This document shows positions 1 to 8,263 of a stretch of DNA of 18,901 bases, piece after piece. Both the position numbers and the translations under genes were made by a program. The stretch's first letter is position 1. Each line of letters starts with the position of its first letter. The notes under the pieces were generated by a model, which worked only from the letters and a program-made list of their open reading frames with translations, was not told where the DNA came from and did not search any database. The DNA comes from Dehalococcoidia bacterium (GTDB lineage: Bacteria; Chloroflexota; Dehalococcoidia; Lucifugimonadales; UBA3495), in the NCBI GenBank assembly GCA_003523055.1, contig DPHC01000002.1, positions 121,442 to 140,342 of the forward strand, read 5' to 3'.

Positions 1-902
1 TGACAGATGAACAACACCGGTTCGGAGTATTGCAACGTTCGGAATTAGTCATGGATAATCGTTTTCATCCCCACAACTTAGCGATGTCCGCTACTCCTAT
101 ACCTCGTAGCCTTTCATTGACTCTTTACGGAGAATTAAGTATTTCTACCATTTCCCATATGCCTGTGGGAAGAACCCCTGTAAAAACAAAATGGATACCA
201 GAAGAAAAAAAAGAGGTGGCATATGGCTTTATACGAAAACATGTCATTTCTGGTAGTCAAGCATTCATCGTATGTCCAGCTATCGAGAAAAATCCTTTGA
301 TGAAATACCTTTCAGCAAAAGAAGTTTACCTTGAATTAACAGAAACTTATCTTCCAGATTTATCTGTAGAGTTACTACACGGTAAAATGAGTGCAAAGCA
401 AAAAGAGCAAACCATGACAAATTTTCGTAATGGAAGCACGCAAATACTTGTGTCAACTTCAGTTATCGAGGTCGGAGTAGATATACCCAATGCTAATGTA
501 ATGTTAATTCATGGAGCTGATCGTTTTGGGTTATCTCAGCTTCATCAATTCAGAGGAAGAGTCGGGCGTGGCCAAGACCAAAGTTATTGCATTTTACTCT
601 GTACAGACCCTTCAGAAACTGCAAGTAGCCGATTATCGGCATTAGAACAAACCACCAATGGATTCACATTGGCGGAAATAGATTTAAAATTGCGAGGACC
701 TGGGGATTACTTTGGGGTAAGACAAAGTGGAGTTCCAAGCATGAGATTAGCTAACTTGTTTGATTTGTCTTTGATGCAACTTGCTAAATCTACCGCTCAA
801 CTGATATTCGACAAAGATCCTCATTTAACGGCACATCAGCACGCCCATCTTAAACAAACCGTGGAAACCTTGTTAGCAGATCTAGTAACTGATCCGGCTT
901 AA
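1..902 (+). CDS. recG: ATP-dependent DNA helicase RecG, C-terminal part (5' end outside window)
   Basis: RecG remodels stalled replication forks and branched DNA in recombination and repair. The reading frame is open from the window edge (codons in phase from base 3). Its first visible residues are TDEQHRFGV, the Walker B / motif II signature typical of RecG. Then come motif III (MSATPIPRSL), motif IV-V elements (LLHGKMSAKQKE; STSVIEVGVDIPNAN) and motif VI (QFRGRVGRG). The RecG-specific tail RGPGDYFGVRQSG follows. About 300 residues of a normally 670-820-residue protein are present; the N-terminal wedge domain and Walker A lie upstream. The TAA stop overlaps the stop of the convergent regulator through the shared bases TTAA. 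Confidence 0.95.
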   Translation, partial: TDEQHRFGVLQRSELVMDNRFHPHNLAMSATPIPRSLSLTLYGELSISTISHMPVGRTPVKTKWIPEEKKEVAYGFIRKHVISGSQAFIVCPAIEKNPLMKYLSAKEVYLELTETYLPDLSVELLHGKMSAKQKEQTMTNFRNGSTQILVSTSVIEVGVDIPNANVMLIHGADRFGLSQLHQFRGRVGRGQDQSYCILLCTDPSETASSRLSALEQTTNGFTLAEIDLKLRGPGDYFGVRQSGVPSMRLANLFDLSLMQLAKSTAQLIFDKDPHLTAHQHAHLKQTVETLLADLVTDPA

Positions 903-1567
903 TCAATCACTTTAAACTTGTAACCAACATTCCAGACAGTTTCCACGAATACATTAGAAGAATCTTCTATTTTAGACCTCAAGCGGCGTACATGAACATC
1001 AACAGTCCGTGTTCCTCCTAAGTAATCATAACCCCAGATTCTACTCAATAAATCTTCTCTAGAATACACATGCCCAGGGTTAGAAGCTAATAAAACCAAT
1101 AATTGGAATTCTTTGTAAGTCAAGGCCATTTTTTTGTCGGAAACGTACACTTCATATTTTTCTAAATCAATGAATAGATGCCGGTGTTTAATAATTGTCT
1201 CTTGTAAATCTACGTGATACTTAGAATTTAATTTGCTTAACCGTAATTCAAATTCACCAGGGTATCCTGGGTAGACAAATATTTCTTCAATGGAGGTTGA
1301 AAGTCTCAAGGATGTAATTTGGTTTTCATTTATGATAACTATCACAGGTATTTCGATGCCCTGACAATATAGCATCACATCTGCAGTTTTTTCCAGACCC
1401 AATGCCGCACAGTTTATTGCAATTATGTTAAGTGAGCCGGTTTGGTTATTGGGGATTTCATCGACATTAGACAGTTCTCTTACATTTTCACAATTTTGTT
1501 GAAAGATTTTCAAAATTTGTGAGTGCAATAAAGATGCTGGGTCTGAGATAAATAAGAATGATTCCAT
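899..1567 (-). CDS. winged-helix transcriptional regulator, OmpR/PhoB type, with degenerate receiver domain
   Basis: The protein has 222 residues. Residues ~1-115 have the length and alternating strand/helix pattern of a response-regulator receiver. Residues ~125-222 form a clear OmpR/PhoB DNA-binding winged helix (LTYKEFQLLVLLASNPG, SREDLLSRIWGY, TRTVDVHVRRLRSKI, VWNVGYKF). The receiver looks non-functional for phosphorylation: the strand-3 phosphoacceptor Asp position appears as Asn (about N52 in IIAINCAAL), the acidic pair near the N-terminus is reduced to one Asp (ISDP), and the conserved Lys of the KPF motif is replaced in IFVYPGYPG. It probably binds DNA without control by a histidine kinase, and none is adjacent. 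Targets are unknown. It is convergent with recG (4-base overlap) and divergent from the D-glutamate cyclase genes, which it might regulate. Confidence 0.85.
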   Translation of the reverse strand: MESFLFISDPASLLHSQILKIFQQNCENVRELSNVDEIPNNQTGSLNIIAINCAALGLEKTADVMLYCQGIEIPVIVIINENQITSLRLSTSIEEIFVYPGYPGEFELRLSKLNSKYHVDLQETIIKHRHLFIDLEKYEVYVSDKKMALTYKEFQLLVLLASNPGHVYSREDLLSRIWGYDYLGGTRTVDVHVRRLRSKIEDSSNVFVETVWNVGYKFKVID

Positions 1568-1613
1568 AATTCTTTATATTTCGTCCTGTTTATCTATTCA
1601 TCTGTTGCGAATG

Positions 1614-1642
1614 TTGACTGAATCCTGCCACAAACATATCAT
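1614..1642 (+). promoter_or_regulatory. predicted sigma-70 promoter of the D-glutamate cyclase genes
   Basis: TTGACT at 1614-1619, a 17-base spacer, then TATCAT at 1637-1642. The expected transcription start is near 1649, about 25 bases before the ATG at 1674. This argues against a start at the upstream in-frame TTG at 1605, which would lie before the transcript begins. Confidence 0.6.
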
Positions 1643-1673
1643 ACTTTATAAACTATTGTTTGAGTGGTTAGAT

Positions 1674-2441
1674 ATGTTTGAATATGATACCCCAGAACAG
1701 TTGCGCAAAGATATACGCAAGGAAATATGGACTAAACCAACTTCTGGACTATTAAGAGGTTTCATCCAAACTAATGTGGTTATATTACCCTCCATACACG
1801 CTTCCGATTTTGAACAATTTTGTATTTCTAACCATAAGTCGTGTCCTATCATTGAGATATTAAAACCGGGGAATCCTCATCCATCTACATCTGCCCAACA
1901 AGCAGATATCCGGACAGACATCCCACGCTATAACATATATAGGAATGGAGAATTTGAAAAAGAATCGTTAAACGTCACAAACCTTTGGGAAAACCATTTT
2001 GTAACTTTCCTGTTGGGGTGTAGTTTTTCATTTGAATATGCACTCCAAAATGCAGGAATCACAATAAAACACCAACAACTCGAGAAAAATGTCGCTATGT
2101 ATGTCACTAACATACAGACTGTAACTTGCCAGAATTTTTCTGGCCCCATGGTAGTAAGCATGCGTCCTATAGCTACATCTAAGATCCAGGAAACTATAGC
2201 CATCACTACACTGTTTCCGAACAACCATGGAGCCCCAATCCATGTCGGAGACCCATCAATAATTGGAATCAACGATTTTGAGCATCCAGAATACGGTGAT
2301 TTTACGGAGGTTTCACCAGGCGAAACCCCGGTTTTCTGGGCTTGCGGGGTAACTCCGCAAGTAATTGCACTCAATGCCAAACCGTCTCTAATGATTACCC
2401 ATACTCCGGGGCACATGTTCTTGACGGACTTGACGGCCTAA
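1674..2441 (+). CDS. DUF1445 / D-glutamate cyclase family protein (YcsI-like hydro-lyase), N-terminal-half homologue
   Basis: The protein has 255 residues and matches the DUF1445 (YcsI) family throughout. Landmarks are TSGLLRGFIQTNVVILP (~23-39), TDIPRYNIYRNGE (~81-93), FLLGCSFSFE (~112-121), GPMVVSMRPI (~157-166), HGAPIHVGDP (~185-194), VFWACGVTPQ (~220-229) and ITHTPGHMFLTDL (~241-253). In mammals this domain is the N-terminal part of the mitochondrial D-glutamate cyclase DGLUCY, which converts D-glutamate to 5-oxo-D-proline. Bacterial family members are often annotated only as putative hydro-lyases. The start at 1674 gives the usual family length and lies just after a predicted promoter; the in-frame TTG at 1605 adds 23 residues not expected in the family. 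The next gene follows after one base and encodes the matching C-terminal domain, so the two products probably work together. Confidence 0.85.
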   Translation: MFEYDTPEQLRKDIRKEIWTKPTSGLLRGFIQTNVVILPSIHASDFEQFCISNHKSCPIIEILKPGNPHPSTSAQQADIRTDIPRYNIYRNGEFEKESLNVTNLWENHFVTFLLGCSFSFEYALQNAGITIKHQQLEKNVAMYVTNIQTVTCQNFSGPMVVSMRPIATSKIQETIAITTLFPNNHGAPIHVGDPSIIGINDFEHPEYGDFTEVSPGETPVFWACGVTPQVIALNAKPSLMITHTPGHMFLTDLTA

Positions 2442-2442
2442 A

Positions 2443-3306
2443 ATGCAACCCGACGGTTCCATAGAAAACATAATCCTATCAAACGACAAACGTGACATTG
2501 CACAGTTTTCTCGATACCTGCCATCGGCATTCTGTGAAGATGCAGCACGGTTTCTGTTGACTCACCCCAAAAACGCCATAATCACAACCGGATTTTTAAT
2601 CCCCATGTCCCTTAAGCCTGAGACTGACGGACCGCCAAGTGCCATAGCTTTAGGGGATGCACTGAGCGCTCTAGGTTGGGAAGTGACGTATGTAACCGAC
2701 CACTACACCGTACCATTGTTAAAACCATTCACAAATAAGAATTCAATTATAAATTTTCCTATAACTGACCTATTCACCAGCAAAGATTTCAGCAAACAGT
2801 TGTTAAAAAGAATAAATCCGTCAATTTTAATATCAATTGAACGATGTGGTATTAATGAATTCGGATTATATGCCAACATGACTGGAATTGATATTACCAG
2901 TCACACAGCACGAGTTGATACTTTGTTCAGTGAATCAATACCAAGCATCGGGGTGGGTGATGGTGGAAACGAAATAGGAATGGGTAACATTCCTGTTAGT
3001 AACGAAACCAAACAATTAAAAATAGATTTTTCTATAACATCTACTAGCAAACTTATTATTTCAAGTGTTTCTAATTGGGGCTGCTATGGCTTAATAGCAG
3101 CACTATCCATACAAATTCAGAAGAATTTATTACCTTCCATTGACAGTCAAAAGTGTCTGATACAAGGCATGGTAGCTCTAGGGGCAGTGGACGGGACCAC
3201 AGGGCAAAGTACTACTACAGTAGATTCTTTTTGTTTAAAGGAGAATTTATCCATTCTACAGGCATTACACCATTTTGTTGAGGAAAATTTAACAGAACAA
3301 AAATAG
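2443..3306 (+). CDS. DUF4392 protein, D-glutamate cyclase-like C-terminal homologue
   Basis: The protein has 287 residues. Recognisable DUF4392 elements are ITTGFLIP (~47-54), PETDGPPSAIALGDAL (~59-74), VTYVTDHY (~81-88), SIERCGINEFGLYANMTGID (~131-150) and GVGDGGNEIGMGN (~170-182). NWGCYGLIAAL follows later. In mammalian DGLUCY this domain follows DUF1445 on one chain; here it is a separate gene starting one base after the DUF1445 stop (TAAAATG), so translational coupling is likely. The predicted role is breakdown or recycling of D-glutamate to 5-oxoproline jointly with the upstream protein. The function is inferred from the domain pair. The gene ends 1 base before the convergent uvrB stop. 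Confidence 0.85.
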   Translation: MQPDGSIENIILSNDKRDIAQFSRYLPSAFCEDAARFLLTHPKNAIITTGFLIPMSLKPETDGPPSAIALGDALSALGWEVTYVTDHYTVPLLKPFTNKNSIINFPITDLFTSKDFSKQLLKRINPSILISIERCGINEFGLYANMTGIDITSHTARVDTLFSESIPSIGVGDGGNEIGMGNIPVSNETKQLKIDFSITSTSKLIISSVSNWGCYGLIAALSIQIQKNLLPSIDSQKCLIQGMVALGAVDGTTGQSTTTVDSFCLKENLSILQALHHFVEENLTEQK

Positions 3307-3307
3307 G

Positions 3308-5305
3308 TTAGTAACCAGCAATGACTTCTCCAATTTTAGAAAGTTTTTTTAAATCTACAAGTTCATCTCGGATTTGAGCTGCTTTTTCAAATTCCCAATT
3401 TCGAGCAGATTGTTTCATCTGAAGTTCTAGATCTTTGATTAATAAGAGTAAGCTTTCTTGAGACAATTCTTTTCTCAATTCGTTTTTATCTGACGCTTTC
3501 TTTTGATCGCCTAAATTTTCAGTCAAATCGTGAATCTCTTTTTGTATAGATCTCGGAATAATGCCATGTACATTGTTATGTTTTTCTTGAATTTCACGGC
3601 GTCTGTAAGTTTCTTCAATCGCTTTCCTCATTGATTCTGTGACTTTGTCGGCGTACATGATGACGTGCCCATCACAATGACGAGCTGCCCGGCCAATAGT
3701 TTGAATCATTGAAGTAAAAGATCTTAAATAACCTTCTTTGTCAGCATCCAATATTGCTATAAGACTTACTTCTGGCAGATCCAGTCCTTCCCTGAGAAGG
3801 TTAATGCCAATGACCACGTCATATACCCCTAGGCGCAAGTCTCGAAGAATCTCTATTCTGTCTAAAGTTTGAATATCTGAATGCAAATAAGTATTTTTAA
3901 TGCCGATTTCAGACAAATAGTCAGCCAATTCTTCTGACATTCTTTTGGTTAAGGTAGTAATTAAAATTCGTTCATTATTTTTGATTCGGATTCTGATTTC
4001 TTCTATTAAATCATCAATTTGACCAGCACTAGGCTTCACTTCAATAGTAGGGTCTAACAGTCCTGTGGGTCTTATGACTTGCTCAACCACATTAGGAGAA
4101 TGTTGGATTTCATACGGTCCTGGTGTTGCCGAAACAAAAACAACTTGTTTCATTTTTTTTTCGAATTCTTCGAACCTAAGTGGCCTGTTATCCAACGCTG
4201 AAGGCAATCTAAATCCATAATCTATCAGGGTACTTTTTCTCGAGTAATCTCCTTTGTACATGGCTCTGATTTGGGGTAATGTCATATGAGATTCATCAAT
4301 GAAAATCAAATGGTCTTCTGGAAAATAATCCAATAAAGTCCATGGTAGGCTGCCGGCATCTCTCCGTTGCAAATGCCTAGAATAGTTTTCAATGCCAGCA
4401 CAGCTACCCGTTTCACTCATCATTTCAATGTCATAATGGGTTCTAGATTCCAATCTAGCGGCTTCTAACAATCTGTTTTCTTTTTTTAAAAACGTTAAAT
4501 GTTGGCTCAATTCGTCTTGGATGTCATTGACCGCTAAATTAACTCTTTCTTGTGATGTGACAAAATGGTTAGAAGGGTATATGTCAACTTGTTCTAAGCC
4601 TTCGAGTAATTCTCCTGTTAAGGGTTCAATTTTGGTAATTTTTTCGATCTCATCGCCAAAAAATTCTATACGTAATGCGTAATCTGCATAAGCCGGGATA
4701 ATATCAACTATCTCCCCTCTTACTCTGAATTTACCCCTTACAAGGTCATAGTCATTCCTTTCATACTGCATACTTACCAATTTTCTGAGGAACACATTTC
4801 TTTCTTCTTCAACGCCTACGGCGATGTGAGCAACTTTTTTGAAGTAATCCCCTGGATCTCCCAACCCAAATATACATGATACAGAAGCAACTACCAGAAC
4901 GTCTTTTCTAGTGAGTAAGGATGTCGTGGTTGACAGGCGGAGTTTGGTAAGTTCATCATTTACACTCGCATCTTTTTCTATGTACAAGTCTTTCCCTGGA
5001 ACATAGGCCTCGGGAGTGTAATAATCATAATAAGAAACAAAGTATTCGACTGCATTATTTGGAAAAAATTCTTTGAACTCTGAAGCCAATTGGGCTGCCA
5101 GAGTTTTATTGTGGGCAATTACTAACGTTGGCTTTTGAATCTGCTCCACCACGTTAGCCATGGTGAAAGTTTTTCCGCTACCTGTCACACCCAATAGGGT
5201 TTGCAGATCCTTGTGGTCGTTCATGCCTTTAACCAAGTTAGATACAGCACTAGGCTGATCACCAGTCATTTTTAAATCAGAAACTATATTGAATTTTTCT
5301 GTCAT
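3308..5305 (-). CDS. uvrB: UvrABC system protein B
   Basis: This is the damage-verifying helicase-like subunit of nucleotide excision repair. It receives DNA from UvrA, inserts a beta-hairpin at the lesion and recruits UvrC. The 665 residues match the family's usual length. Visible elements are Walker A GVTGSGKT (39-46), the aromatic-rich hairpin region YYDYYTPEAYVP (~92-103), the DESH helicase box (337-340) and late helicase motifs (GINLLREGLDLPEVSL; QTIGRAAR). The C-terminal UVR domain (MKQSARNWEFEKAAQIRDEL) binds UvrC or UvrA. It is the last gene of the rpsP-to-uvrB operon, 19 bases after ruvA, with a GAGG ribosome-binding site 6 bases before the ATG. No uvrA or uvrC is nearby. Confidence 0.97.
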   Translation of the reverse strand: MTEKFNIVSDLKMTGDQPSAVSNLVKGMNDHKDLQTLLGVTGSGKTFTMANVVEQIQKPTLVIAHNKTLAAQLASEFKEFFPNNAVEYFVSYYDYYTPEAYVPGKDLYIEKDASVNDELTKLRLSTTTSLLTRKDVLVVASVSCIFGLGDPGDYFKKVAHIAVGVEEERNVFLRKLVSMQYERNDYDLVRGKFRVRGEIVDIIPAYADYALRIEFFGDEIEKITKIEPLTGELLEGLEQVDIYPSNHFVTSQERVNLAVNDIQDELSQHLTFLKKENRLLEAARLESRTHYDIEMMSETGSCAGIENYSRHLQRRDAGSLPWTLLDYFPEDHLIFIDESHMTLPQIRAMYKGDYSRKSTLIDYGFRLPSALDNRPLRFEEFEKKMKQVVFVSATPGPYEIQHSPNVVEQVIRPTGLLDPTIEVKPSAGQIDDLIEEIRIRIKNNERILITTLTKRMSEELADYLSEIGIKNTYLHSDIQTLDRIEILRDLRLGVYDVVIGINLLREGLDLPEVSLIAILDADKEGYLRSFTSMIQTIGRAARHCDGHVIMYADKVTESMRKAIEETYRRREIQEKHNNVHGIIPRSIQKEIHDLTENLGDQKKASDKNELRKELSQESLLLLIKDLELQMKQSARNWEFEKAAQIRDELVDLKKLSKIGEVIAGY

Positions 5306-5324
5306 TATGCCTCGTAAAATTTAT

Positions 5325-5906
5325 TCAGACCATTCTACCCAAAACCATTTTTATTCTTGATTCCAGATCCATATGGTCTGGGTCAAAGTCAGTTTTATCG
5401 ATTACAGATTTAACTTCAGTTATGGTATATCCAAGCGCAACCAAAGAATCGATCAAATCACTGTCATTATCAAAGCGAGTGATCTCCAATTCCATGCCTT
5501 CTAAAAATTCCATTTTGCCCTTAAGTTCCAAAACGATCCGAGAAGCTGTGCGAGTTCCAACACCCGGTACACCAGTCAGTAAACCTACATTATCTGTCAT
5601 CACGGCTTCTGCTATTTGCGAAATAGACAAATGCGAAAGGATAGCGAGTCCATTTTTTGGACCAACTCCATTAACTGAAATTAATTGATGAAATACTTTA
5701 AGTTGTTCTGAATCATCGAATCCAAATATAGTAAACGTGTCGTTAGTGTACCGTAGATGTGTGTGGAGATGTAGGTAATCCCCAACAGATCCAATTTCAA
5801 CAAGCTTGGATTGGGGAACAAATACTTCATATGTAACGCCATTAACGTCGATTCCTAGAGACTCTTCCAACAGAGCTGTTATATATCCCTTTAAACCAAC
5901 AATCAT
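5325..5906 (-). CDS. ruvA: Holliday junction branch migration protein RuvA
   Basis: RuvA forms the tetramer that holds four-way DNA junctions and loads the RuvB motor. The 193 residues have the normal three-part architecture: N-terminal OB-fold (MIVGLKGYI...), domain II with two helix-hairpin-helix motifs (SVNGVGPKNGLAIL, ~77-90; TGVPGVGTRTASRIVLELKGK, ~111-131), and a short C-terminal RuvB-binding domain (LIDSLVALGYTITEV, ~151-165). It lies 7 bases after ruvC in the same operon. ruvB, commonly the next gene, is not here; uvrB takes its place, so the RuvB partner must be encoded elsewhere. Confidence 0.95.
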   Translation of the reverse strand: MIVGLKGYITALLEESLGIDVNGVTYEVFVPQSKLVEIGSVGDYLHLHTHLRYTNDTFTIFGFDDSEQLKVFHQLISVNGVGPKNGLAILSHLSISQIAEAVMTDNVGLLTGVPGVGTRTASRIVLELKGKMEFLEGMELEITRFDNDSDLIDSLVALGYTITEVKSVIDKTDFDPDHMDLESRIKMVLGRMV

Positions 5907-5913
5907 AAGAATC

Positions 5914-6426
5914 TCAATTAATCAATTTAGATTCTAAAAGCTGTGTGGATTGGAATTCAAAAGCATGGCACACCGATATGGCGATAGCATCAGCTGCGTC
6001 AGTTCCAGGAGTTTCTCTCAATCCAAATATTGTACAAACAGAATCTTGAATCATTTTTTTATCCGACAATCCATATCCTGAAACAGCGTTTTTGATTTTG
6101 GTGGGTGCGTAACGGAATACCGGTATTTTTTGACTTGCGGCTGCAATCAAAACGGCGGCTTGGGCTTGGCCTATCGCGATTGTGCTTTTAACAAATTTTC
6201 TTTCACCACTACCAAGAAACGGTTCCTCAACGCTAATAGCAGTAGGATCAAATATGTTAATCATATTTAATATATGTGAGTGCATTTGATACAATCTTTC
6301 TTCTATGTTAGTTTTAGCAGATACTTTAATGATTCCATAATCTTCTAGTTTCAGTTCTCCAGTGTTATCAGATACAACGCTGTATCCCATATTAATAGTC
6401 CCTGGATCAATTCCTAGTATCATCAT
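5914..6426 (-). CDS. ruvC: crossover junction endodeoxyribonuclease RuvC
   Basis: RuvC cuts Holliday junctions by paired nicks after branch migration by RuvAB. The 170 residues have an RNase H-like fold with all four acidic catalytic positions visible: D7 in GIDPGT, E68 in SVEEPF, and D143 and D146 in GTDAADAIAI. The conserved YAPTKIKNAVSGYG stretch (~106-119) is also present. The gene sits 6 bases after yebC and 7 bases before ruvA, the common yebC-ruvC-ruvA order. There are two adjacent ATG codons, so the start could be one codon later. Confidence 0.95.
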   Translation of the reverse strand: MMILGIDPGTINMGYSVVSDNTGELKLEDYGIIKVSAKTNIEERLYQMHSHILNMINIFDPTAISVEEPFLGSGERKFVKSTIAIGQAQAAVLIAAASQKIPVFRYAPTKIKNAVSGYGLSDKKMIQDSVCTIFGLRETPGTDAADAIAISVCHAFEFQSTQLLESKLIN

Positions 6427-6432
6427 GGTTTA

Positions 6433-7191
6433 TTATTCTCCTGAATATTTATTCAGTACCTCTTCTGGGAAATCGGCATTTGTATAAGCTTTTTGTATGT
6501 CTTCCAATTCTTCCAAAGTGTCTAAAAGTTTAAGAGTTTGTTCTGCTTCTTTGGCTTCCAACATTACAGTGGTCTTAGGAATTAAAGATATATCTGTGGA
6601 CGTTATAGAAATACCATTTTGTTTCAAAGCCAATTCTACGGTGGAGATAGCATTTTGAGCAGTATAAATCTCAACTGAATTTCCTTCGATTTTTACATCT
6701 TCTGCTTCCGCTTCTATAGCAAACAACCCGATTTCTTCTGCTTCTGTGTTACTTTCGGAATCTACTACAACAATGCCTTTGGCTTCAAAGTTCCATGCAA
6801 CGCATCCAGATTCTCCTAAATTGCCACCGCCTTTAGAAAAAGCTGACCTAACTTCCGACGCAGTACGATTACGATTATCAGTAACAGCATGAACTAAAAT
6901 TGCACCACCTCCTGGCCCGTACCCTTCATACGTTATCTCATCCAGATCCGATGCGCCTTCGCCAGCACCAGTAGCTTTAATAATAGCTCTGTTAATATTT
7001 TCAAGGGGCATATTGTTCGTTTTTGCTTTATCTACAGCTAGTCTCAATTTAAAGTTCATATCGGGGTCTCCCCCACCTTGCTTGGCTGCCAACGCTATAT
7101 CCTTACTTAGCTTGGTAAATAAGGCGCCTCGTTTTGCATCAGTGACACCTTTTGCACGTTTGATAGTTGACCATTTCGAATGTCCAGACAT
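6433..7191 (-). CDS. yebC: YebC/PmpR/TACO1-family protein
   Basis: The protein has 252 residues and begins with the family hallmark MSGHSKWSTIKRAKG. Then come DAKRGALFTKLSKDIALAAKQGGGDP, NNMPLENINRAI and YEGYGPGGGAILVHAVTDNRNRT in segments typical of the family. It is full length. Members were long annotated as transcriptional regulators. The mitochondrial homologue TACO1 is a translational activator, and bacterial YebC has more recently been linked to relief of ribosome stalling. Its position between rimM and ruvC places it at the junction of the translation and recombination parts of the operon. It has a GGAG ribosome-binding site in the 47-base gap after rimM. Confidence 0.93.
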   Translation of the reverse strand: MSGHSKWSTIKRAKGVTDAKRGALFTKLSKDIALAAKQGGGDPDMNFKLRLAVDKAKTNNMPLENINRAIIKATGAGEGASDLDEITYEGYGPGGGAILVHAVTDNRNRTASEVRSAFSKGGGNLGESGCVAWNFEAKGIVVVDSESNTEAEEIGLFAIEAEAEDVKIEGNSVEIYTAQNAISTVELALKQNGISITSTDISLIPKTTVMLEAKEAEQTLKLLDTLEELEDIQKAYTNADFPEEVLNKYSGE

Positions 7192-7238
7192 ATTCCACTC
7201 TCCATTGTGTTGAAAGAATTTGTTATCTTATAGTCCAA

Positions 7239-7736
7239 TCACAAACCTTTAGGCAATGTAACTTTCATATTTTTTGATTCCAAGTTTACATCGATTATAA
7301 CCGATGTGATGGCAGGGATAAGTGTTTCTTTACCTTCTTTACTGACGACATATACGTCATTGCTACCAGTGTATAGAATGTCAGTGATTTCTCCCAGGCA
7401 CAATTCATTTTCAAAAACATTTAGTCCGATCAATTGATAATGATAGTAATGATCAGATTCCAATACGGGGGAATCTGCAGCAGGAATAGTAATCATTTGT
7501 CCTACTAATTCATAAGGTTGAATTTGAGCAGAACCCTGCTCAAATGTACAAAATAATTTTTTTCCTGGCGCTGGCTTCACTTCAGTAATTCGAAATTCAT
7601 GTTCTTGGACATAAATGTTCTGTTTTACTGAAAACCTTGTTGTCACGTCTGTCATTGGATCCACTGTATAAAAATTATTGGCAGGATTCCATTTCATAAT
7701 CCTGCCAATAACCACCATGTCGTCTCGTTCTTTCAC
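7239..7736 (-). CDS. rimM: ribosome maturation factor RimM (divergent)
   Basis: RimM helps mature the head of the 30S subunit and binds ribosomal protein S19. The 165 residues fit the family. The N-terminal barrel is recognisable but divergent (VVIGRIMKW, then DPMTDVTTRF); the usual HGLKGEV-like segment is replaced by NPANNFYTV. The C-terminal PRC-barrel is clearer: YYHYQLIGLNVF, LCLGEITDILYTGSNDVYVV, ETLIPAI, IDVNLESKNMKVTLPKGL. The call is supported by position, 12 bases after khpA and downstream of rpsP. The trmD and rplS genes that normally follow are absent and yebC comes next. Confidence 0.85.
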   Translation of the reverse strand: MKERDDMVVIGRIMKWNPANNFYTVDPMTDVTTRFSVKQNIYVQEHEFRITEVKPAPGKKLFCTFEQGSAQIQPYELVGQMITIPAADSPVLESDHYYHYQLIGLNVFENELCLGEITDILYTGSNDVYVVSKEGKETLIPAITSVIIDVNLESKNMKVTLPKGL

Positions 7737-7748
7737 AAATTGAGTGAT

Positions 7749-7976
7749 TTAGACTATTTCCAAAATCACTTTGCTACCATCTTTGACGCCTGCAACTCTC
7801 AGCAAGGCTCGTATCGACTGAGCAACTCTGCCCCTCCGTCCAATGATTTTACCTTTGTCTTCATCAGCTACTTCTAATTTCAAGACTCTTTGGCTACCTT
7901 CGATTTCTTCGGTAACGGTTACTTCATCAGGAAGGCTCGCTAATGATTTGGCTATATATTCTACTAATTCTTTCAT
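7749..7976 (-). CDS. khpA: KH-domain RNA-binding protein KhpA
   Basis: This 75-residue protein is a single KH domain. It starts MKELVEYIAKSLA and carries the RNA-binding loop GKIIGRRGRVAQSIRALL, with the GxxG motif at G46-RR-G49. The length is normal for KhpA (YlqC). In Gram-positive bacteria KhpA works with KhpB as a general RNA chaperone that influences cell division and morphology. A gene of this type between rpsP and rimM is typical of Firmicutes, Actinobacteria, Chloroflexota and relatives, a weak taxonomic pointer. It is 7 bases downstream of rpsP. Confidence 0.95.
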   Translation of the reverse strand: MKELVEYIAKSLASLPDEVTVTEEIEGSQRVLKLEVADEDKGKIIGRRGRVAQSIRALLRVAGVKDGSKVILEIV

Positions 7977-7983
7977 TTTAACT

Positions 7984-8223
7984 CTACTCAGCAGATGCTT
8001 TATCGATTATTCTTTGTACTGCTTCAGTCGGCTGAGCGCCTTTTTTAATCCAATCAGTTGCTTTTTCGACGTCAATTTTAAATGCAGGCGGATCTACCAT
8101 TGGATCGTAAGTTCCGATCCATTCTACAAAAGCTCCATCTCTGGGAGCTCGTGAGTCAGCTACAACTATCCTATATGACGGTTGCTTTTTTCTTCCTACT
8201 CTTCTCAAGCGGATTTTTAACAT
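7984..8223 (-). CDS. rpsP: 30S ribosomal protein S16
   Basis: The 79 residues comprise the complete S16 protein: MLKIRLRRVGRKKQPSYRIVVADSRAPRDGAFVEWIGTYDP in segments, then a C-terminal KATDWIKKGAQPTEAVQRII helix typical of the family. S16 is an early-assembly protein of the 30S body. It is the first gene of a seven-gene operon ending in uvrB and has its own predicted promoter. Upstream, separated by a U-rich terminator-like element, is a structured leader with a Trp-containing mini-ORF, so readthrough from that leader could also contribute to its expression. Confidence 0.97.
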   Translation of the reverse strand: MLKIRLRRVGRKKQPSYRIVVADSRAPRDGAFVEWIGTYDPMVDPPAFKIDVEKATDWIKKGAQPTEAVQRIIDKASAE

Positions 8224-8263
8224 ATTTTAAGTACCCTTTTTTTAATTGGTTTGTTCAGATTAG

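Noticed and set aside
1605..1673. Upstream TTG start for the DUF1445 gene
   Set aside because: It precedes the predicted transcription start and adds 23 residues outside the family's usual N-terminus.
1928..2416. 162-codon ORF on the - strand
   Set aside because: It lies entirely antisense to the DUF1445 gene, whose protein is strongly family-like. The antisense translation is Cys/Trp-rich and shows no recognisable domain.
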